Translations under genes and position numbers: made by a program
NCBI GenBank assembly: GCA_030041515.1
Contig: JASHNS010000081.1
Span: forward strand, 186,001 to 250,000
Direction of reading: 5' to 3'
DNA length: 64,000 nucleotides
Source of the DNA: Acidobacteriaceae bacterium
GTDB taxonomy: Bacteria; Acidobacteriota; Terriglobia; Terriglobales; Acidobacteriaceae
In this document: piece by piece, positions 59,655-64,000 of the stretch
Position numbering within the stretch: position 1 is the stretch's first letter
Layout: every line of letters starts with the position of its first letter
Notes under the pieces: model-generated
Told to the model about the DNA's origin: nothing
Databases searched by the model: none
What the model saw: only the letters and a program-made list of their open reading frames with translations

Positions 59655-60590
59655 TCAAACAGCGTGGCTTTCCAAGGCCGATCGGGCTACTTCCGCGATG
59701 TGTGCGGGGCCGGTGCGGCAGCATCCGCCCACGGCCCGGGCCCCCGCCGTAAACCACGCGCGGGCCAGAGTCCCGAAGTGTGCGGTGTCGCTGGCACCTC
59801 TCCAGACGCGGGTGCCCGCGTCCCAGGTTTCGCCGGAATTTGGATAGACGATGATGGGCTTGCGATCGCTTGCTCCTCGTCGCGCTTCGCCGATCAGTTC
59901 CGTTACAAGCGGCGGAACCGTGCAGTTGATGCCGATGGCTGCGATCTGCGGCGAGCCGGCCAGCATCTCGGCACAGGCGCGGAGCGGCTCGCCATGCGCC
60001 ACATGGATGGCGTCGCGGCAGGTAAAGGAAACCCACGCGCGCAGCAACGGAAAATCTGCAAGCGCGCGCAGGATCGCTTCTGCTTCCTCGAGCGAGGGGA
60101 TGGTTTCAAAAGCGATACAACCGGCGCCTGCTTCCGCCAGCACAGCGGCTCGTTCCGCGTGGAATGCCGCCAAGTCGCTGACACCGATCGCGTAGCGGCC
60201 GTGATACTCGGCGCCATTGTGCAGCGCGGCACCATAAGGGCCGAGCGAGGCGGCGATCCAGGCTTTCCTCGCGTTCTCTTCGGTGTAGAGCGAACAAGCC
60301 CGGCGAGCGAGTTCGAGCGCGAGCTGCAGCGCACGCTCGGCATCGGCGGCATCACGTCCCAGCTCGCGATAACCGATCCCGGAAACCTGATAACTCGCGG
60401 TGCTGATGCAGTCAGCGCCGGCGCGCAGGTAATCGAGATGCACACCGACGATGGCCTCTGGCGCGGTATCCAGCACATGCGCTGACCACAACGGGCCGGA
60501 GAGGTCGAAGCCGCGACGTTCCAGCTCGGTGGCCATCCCTCCGTCGAGCACACGCAGCGAGCGGAAATCAATGGGCTCGTCGAGAACCAT
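59655..60590 (-). CDS. mmuM: homocysteine S-methyltransferase
   Basis: 311 residues from the ATG at 60590 with TAGGAG 8 bp upstream; the open frame continues upstream but lacks coding character there. The S-methyl-transferase TIM barrel begins RVLDGGMATELERRGFDLSG. The zinc-binding cysteines are in GINCTVPP and in GGCCRTGPAH near the end. By similarity to MmuM it makes methionine from homocysteine and S-methylmethionine (or S-adenosylmethionine). It is flanked by two tRNA genes on the opposite strand and appears monocistronic. Confidence 0.92.
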   Translation of the reverse strand: MVLDEPIDFRSLRVLDGGMATELERRGFDLSGPLWSAHVLDTAPEAIVGVHLDYLRAGADCISTASYQVSGIGYRELGRDAADAERALQLALELARRACSLYTEENARKAWIAASLGPYGAALHNGAEYHGRYAIGVSDLAAFHAERAAVLAEAGAGCIAFETIPSLEEAEAILRALADFPLLRAWVSFTCRDAIHVAHGEPLRACAEMLAGSPQIAAIGINCTVPPLVTELIGEARRGASDRKPIIVYPNSGETWDAGTRVWRGASDTAHFGTLARAWFTAGARAVGGCCRTGPAHIAEVARSALESHAV

Positions 60591-60764
60591 GGTGAATGCT
60601 CCTAAAAGGATTGCGTCGATCCGACCGGAGAGGAGGGCGAGCGACGTTGCAGGAGTGCTGAAGCCCTGCCGGTGCTTCACCTTTGATACACTCAAAAGGA
60701 TAGCTGGCGGCGTTCAGGAGAGCGATATCCAGGCGCTCGAGTGCCGGCATCTTTCAGCAGGGAT

Positions 60765-60841
<77 letters not shown>

Positions 60842-61314
60842 TCTATCTCACACAGTTCGAGCGGGTTAGGCCGCGCAAGCGGCCACTTCGACAGAATCAT
60901 CTCTCGGTACATTCGTACGTTCGGAATCGTTTAAAGCCCGGACTCGGGAAGATCAAAGCCGATTCCGCATTTCTCAGCCCATTTGAGCCGGAATTGCAGG
61001 TGTTCCCTGACCCTGTCATCGAGATCGGTCATGGTTCCCCCGGCAATGCCCCATCCAAAACGTCTGAGGCCGTCCGGGCAGCTCGTGTCGTTCCTCAGGT
61101 GCGTGTTCCTGAAGCGACGGAAATCTGGGTCCTGCAACCGCACCGTGACCTGGATACCGCGACTGCAGTTGCCGATAGCGAGCGCGTGCACGATTCCTCA
61201 ATGCCTCATTATCGGGACCAGGGGAAACTGATCTTTCCGGCCCGAGAAAAGAAGCCGATCTGAAAGCGAGGGCCAGGTCAGTCCAGGGAGTCGCAGTGAG
61301 ACGACGCGCTGAGA
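60842..61314. other. region between tRNA-Pro and LuxR/PAS regulator 2
   Basis: About 470 bases. The only candidate gene is a weak minus-strand frame at 60931-61191, listed separately. GGGTTAGTCTC (minus strand, 61311-61321) overlaps the end of the regulator gene, much as GGCTAGTCCC overlaps the end of its paralogue at 16729. Confidence 0.4.
60931..61191 (-). CDS. possible small protein downstream of regulator 2
   Basis: 86 residues from a GTG with GAGGA close upstream. The composition is protein-like (RVREHLQFRLKWAEKCGIGF near the C-terminus) and the gene would sit 123 bp after the LuxR-type regulator, a place where the paralogous regulator has a PilZ gene; I see no PilZ motif. No domain is recognised. 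It may be a chance frame. Confidence 0.3.
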   Translation of the reverse strand: MHALAIGNCSRGIQVTVRLQDPDFRRFRNTHLRNDTSCPDGLRRFGWGIAGGTMTDLDDRVREHLQFRLKWAEKCGIGFDLPESGL

Positions 61315-61863
61315 CTAACCCCACTGAGTCTGCCGCACCGTTTTGCCCACGATGCCAGAGCGGGTCGAGACATCCATCTTCAGCATTACGAGGCGCAGAA
61401 ATGCCTTGACTGTGTTCGGACTGATGCTCATGCGAGTCGCAATCTCTTTGCTCGTCAGGCCTTCAAGAAGTAGCGCAACCGTTTCACACTCACGAGTGGT
61501 CAAATCGAACTGCCGGGCCGTACAGACGAGAGCTGCCTCACCTGAGCTGAGCCGTTCGAGAAGGACACAGAACGATGGAGACGACGTCTTCGCAGATTCC
61601 GCTCCGTGACAGTCGAGCCGAAAGAAACGGCATCCGTAACTGCGACGACCAGATTTATATTCTGGCACGAATGCCGGATGGTCAGAGGAGCCGCCACGAA
61701 GCAGAGAGGATCGGATCTTATCTGTAACGAACAGGGACAATTGCCGAATTCCTTCCGGCTCCGCCGGGAAAGTGAGAATCCGCAGCGCAGCTGAGTTGTA
61801 GGCGACGGGCCGGAGCCGACAGTCAAGAAGCAGCAAGCCCTGCGCCGAAGTCGTGGGTGTCAA
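61315..61863 (-). CDS. LuxR-family transcriptional regulator with PAS-like sensor domain (regulator 2)
   Basis: 182 residues from a TTG with AGGAGG 8 bp upstream. It is a paralogue of the regulator at 16183-16734: both begin with a PTTSAQG(F/L)LLLD stretch, keep the PAS-like RPVAYNS region and are nearly identical over the helix-turn-helix (LTSKEIATRM, SPNTVKAFLRLVMLKMDVST). The middle of the sensor part differs most, so they may read different signals but bind the same DNA. The gene ends with TVRQTQWG. Its leader and promoter also match those of regulator 1. A diguanylate cyclase gene is divergent from it. Confidence 0.92.
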   Translation of the reverse strand: MTPTTSAQGLLLLDCRLRPVAYNSAALRILTFPAEPEGIRQLSLFVTDKIRSSLLRGGSSDHPAFVPEYKSGRRSYGCRFFRLDCHGAESAKTSSPSFCVLLERLSSGEAALVCTARQFDLTTRECETVALLLEGLTSKEIATRMSISPNTVKAFLRLVMLKMDVSTRSGIVGKTVRQTQWG

Positions 61864-62324
61864 CGTAGTTACCTCCTGCGTCAGGTAAGAAAACGCCGTG
61901 TTTTTCGAAACCCAATCATGATCGAGAGTGGAATCAGAGGGGCATCTGATTAGAAATCCGCTTCTCGCCGAACCAAACTGGCTTCCGGGCTGAGGATGCC
62001 CGCTTCCCCTCTTGCTGCCCGGAAATTAGTCCAGAAGGGTGACCTTGTCAAGCAACGTATAGTTGTGCGTTAGAAGTCACCCATTTGGACTAGCCCGGAA
62101 TTTATCGATATGCAGCTGCCGCTCATGGGGTTAGTTCCTGGCAAGATACGAGCCATTTGGGGATCAGCCAAATTCGCCCCAGCAGTCACAAAACGGAGCG
62201 AACCAAATGATTGCGACGGTACTCGCCAGCCGGTAAAGTCGAGCCTACGGGCACGCTCCGCCGTCTTTACGAAGTGCAGGGATGGGCATCCGGAACAAAG
62301 GCAGTTCAGGAAATCGGGATAGAA
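61864..62324. promoter_or_regulatory. divergent control region between regulator 2 and the diguanylate cyclase
   Basis: About 460 bases. The regulator promoter (minus strand) is TTGACA at 62046-62051, 17 bp, TAATTT at 62023-62028, giving a leader of about 150 bases. GGACTAAT overlaps the -10 and GGGCTAGTCC (62087-62096) lies about 40 bp further upstream. The leader shares CCACTCTCGATC and CCTGACGCAGGAGGT with that of regulator 1. The right half has no clear promoter for the cyclase. Confidence 0.55.
62023..62051 (-). promoter_or_regulatory. sigma-70 promoter of LuxR/PAS regulator 2
   Basis: On the minus strand TTGACA, 17-bp spacer, TAATTT, with GGACTAAT across the -10. Position relative to the start codon matches the promoter of the paralogue to within a few bases. 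Confidence 0.6.
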
Positions 62325-63194
62325 ATGAGATCCATTGTTTTTGAACAAGCTGTCGTTGAAGCAAGCGCCGGCAAAAAGGCGATTGACGCGGAAATCGATC
62401 GGCTGAAAGCCCGCCGAGCATTGCTGGAAGCGGTGGAGACTCTGGTCCGCCATGTGCTGGCGGTCATATCGATGGGTACGGAGGCGATTTCGACTCCGAA
62501 GGAGGAAAGCGCTGAGGTGGAAGCTGGCGTATCAGCTGCCGAACGGACTTCCGGCGTGACTCCACGAGAGACAACATCAGACGAACAGGTTTCCCTTGCG
62601 AATCTTCTGTCGAAGAGTGACGCTCTTTCGCGCCGGATCACAGAACTTTTTGACAAGGAACGGCGCCAGCTTCAGATGCTGGCAACGCACGATTCCTTAA
62701 CAGGGCTATTCAACCGGGCGGCGATCATGGAACACCTGGACCGCGAAATATCCCGCGCGGTCAGGAAGTCCGAGCCTCTCGGCGTAATGCTGGCCGACCT
62801 GGACCACTTCAAATCTGTGAACGACCGGCATGGGCACCTGTGCGGAGACGAAGTCCTTCGAGAAGCTGCTTCTCGTCTTCAAGCGACGATCAGAAGCTAC
62901 GATGTAGTGGGGCGCTACGGCGGCGAGGAGTTTCTAATTCTCTTCCCCGGGTGGAACCCGGAGAGCGGGACGGAACGCATCGACGAAGTACTGGATTCCA
63001 TCCGTTCGCGTCCGTTTCGGCTGGAGAGCGAGAATGCGGAGTTGGGCCTGACCTGCAGCGCGGGCATTGCAGTCTTTCGTCCGCACCAGGACGAGCCGAC
63101 CGTCCGCGCAGTTCTGGGCCGCGCAGATGCGGCGCTTTACGTCGCGAAGAACTCTGGCAGGAACACAGCCCGCTTCGAGACACGGCTGCCTTGA
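62325..63194 (+). CDS. diguanylate cyclase (GGDEF domain) with coiled-coil N-terminus
   Basis: 289 residues from the ATG at 62325 (an in-frame start at 62211 would add 38 residues of poor coding character). Residues 1-120 are helical with heptad-like stretches (AIDAEIDRLKARRALLEAVE). A linker helix (LFDKERRQLQMLATHDSLTG) leads to the GGDEF domain with the active-site RYGGEEF, ADLDHFKSVNDRHGHLCGDE and, exactly five residues before GGEEF, RSYD as an inhibitory I-site. It should make cyclic di-GMP with product feedback. No membrane span or PAS is present, so the N-terminal coil is the likely input or dimer control. Divergent from regulator 2. Confidence 0.93.
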   Translation: MRSIVFEQAVVEASAGKKAIDAEIDRLKARRALLEAVETLVRHVLAVISMGTEAISTPKEESAEVEAGVSAAERTSGVTPRETTSDEQVSLANLLSKSDALSRRITELFDKERRQLQMLATHDSLTGLFNRAAIMEHLDREISRAVRKSEPLGVMLADLDHFKSVNDRHGHLCGDEVLREAASRLQATIRSYDVVGRYGGEEFLILFPGWNPESGTERIDEVLDSIRSRPFRLESENAELGLTCSAGIAVFRPHQDEPTVRAVLGRADAALYVAKNSGRNTARFETRLP

Positions 63195-63504
63195 AAAAGG
63201 ATCGTCCCGTCGATCATCAGGAACCGACATGCCGGACCTGCGGAGCAAAATCTCGGTGCCAATGTCTGAAGGGAAGTCGTCTGCACCAAACCTTAAACCG
63301 ATACTGATCGGCGAACCGCGGGACAACCCGATTGCGCCAGTCGAACAGGGGCATCCAGGGCGAGACACTCCTTCGTTTTATGGTCCCTGCTGCTCGGCGC
63401 AATGTTGCCGGCGACGACAGCAGGGCAGTTGCCAGACCTCTTAATCCAAACCAGGCGATGCCGTGGGGGTCTGCCGGGAATCAAGTGGTCCAGGCCGCCC
63501 GAAG
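63195..63504. other. intergenic region between diguanylate cyclase and propeller protein
   Basis: About 310 bases between convergent genes. Short frames on both strands lack coding character, and no terminator with a T run is seen. Confidence 0.4.
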
Positions 63505-64000
63505 TCAACGTGTGTCGTGAAGAAGGACGGCCTCGGACGTAGGCGTCTCCAGGATCAGCCCGAGTGTTTTTCCGTCCGGAGCCGGCCGAATCCAATTCAC
63601 CGTCGTACCGGGCAGGCTTACCACTTTCACTGGACTGGCCGCCTCCAGAGGCTGTCGCCAAATTGTGGCTGCCGAGCCATTCCCGGTAACGAAGTAAATG
63701 CTCTTGTTGTCTGCCGAAAAAGCGAAGCGGTCGAATTCCCCTAAACCGCGTGTGGGGAAGCTCCGGACGGTTTGCAGAGAGTCCAGCGACACGATCCGGA
63801 GCGGAGCACCATCGTCCATGGAGACTGTTGCCAGCAATTTGCCATCGGGAGAGACATCAAACCAGACGCTGGCATGCATTAACTTCTGCGGAACTCCTCC
63901 CTGGATCGGCTGGCGCACCAAAGTCGGATTGTTTTGATCGGCCGCATCCGCATAGAAGAGCCACTTGCCATCCGCAGTACATTCCGGGAAGTAATCCTCG
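63505..64000 (-). CDS. C-terminal part of a WD40/PD40-like beta-propeller protein (5' end outside window)
   Basis: The frame is open to the window edge, giving the last 165 residues. Repeated PD40/TolB-type units are visible: YFPECTADGKWLFYADAA, SVWFDVSPDGKLLATVSMDD, RFAFSADNKSIYFVTGNG and IRPAPDGKTLGLILETPTS. In Acidobacteria such propellers are often the C-terminal half of Ser/Thr protein kinases or of TolB-like proteins; the N-terminal part needed to tell is outside the window. Confidence 0.8.
   Translation of the reverse strand, partial: EDYFPECTADGKWLFYADAADQNNPTLVRQPIQGGVPQKLMHASVWFDVSPDGKLLATVSMDDGAPLRIVSLDSLQTVRSFPTRGLGEFDRFAFSADNKSIYFVTGNGSAATIWRQPLEAASPVKVVSLPGTTVNWIRPAPDGKTLGLILETPTSEAVLLHDTR

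Overview
The window is high-GC bacterial chromosome, most likely from an acidobacterium of the Terriglobia/Acidobacteriaceae type. This is inferred from gene content: an Oar-like TonB-dependent receptor with an N-terminal carboxypeptidase-regulatory domain, very long secreted proteins made of bacterial Ig-like repeats, a Tat-exported GH3 glycosidase, a LysW-like carrier, and short palindromes of the GGCACGACTGAAGTCGTGCC type. No phage, transposase, CRISPR or rRNA genes were seen. Three tRNA genes are present: Ala-GGC, Arg-CCG and Pro-CGG.

Layout. 1-3.8 kb: tail of an unidentified gene and a TonB-dependent receptor. 3.9-8.1 kb (minus): a four-gene redox operon of tetraheme cytochrome, four-cluster ferredoxin, NrfD-type quinol-oxidising membrane protein and a multi-spanning membrane protein. 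8.4-20.3 kb: a secretion and surface-protein locus with a Sel1 protein, a Cys-containing Ig-repeat protein, a DsbA-like thiol oxidase fused to a SurA-like region, a small secreted eight-cysteine protein, an STN-domain protein, a LuxR/PAS regulator, a PilZ protein and a nine-repeat Ig lipoprotein. That lipoprotein ends in the same eight-cysteine domain. 21-25 kb: ECF sigma/anti-sigma pair, SIMPL protein, membrane protein and Nudix hydrolase. 25.5-36.9 kb: glutamate dehydrogenase, sulfotransferase, OPT transporter, YdeI-like protein, old yellow enzyme, MerR regulator, signal peptidase I, a TrpG/PabA-type amidotransferase and exported proteins of unknown role. 37-45 kb: GH3 enzyme, EF-P, HisRS with an unusual internal insertion, AspRS and a beta-barrel protein, with REP-like palindromes on both sides of hisS. 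45-48.5 kb: rhomboid-like protein, M28 peptidase, LysW-like protein. 48.7-59 kb: a type IV pilus/type II secretion-like gene run (pseudopilin, LolA, GspF, GspE, PilM, PilN, PilO, PilP-like, atypical pseudopilin). 59-64 kb: A-type Fe-S carrier, homocysteine methyltransferase, a second LuxR/PAS regulator nearly identical in its DNA-binding domain to the first, a diguanylate cyclase and the end of a beta-propeller protein.

The most interesting theme is the 12.6-20.3 kb locus. An eight-cysteine secreted domain occurs twice, once free-standing and once as the C-terminus of an Ig-repeat lipoprotein, and sits beside a dedicated thiol oxidase. Elements resembling GGATTAGTCC or GGCTAGTCC recur before these genes and before both LuxR-type regulators, suggesting a shared regulon. 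Second is a roughly 330-bp in-frame, low-GC insertion inside hisS.
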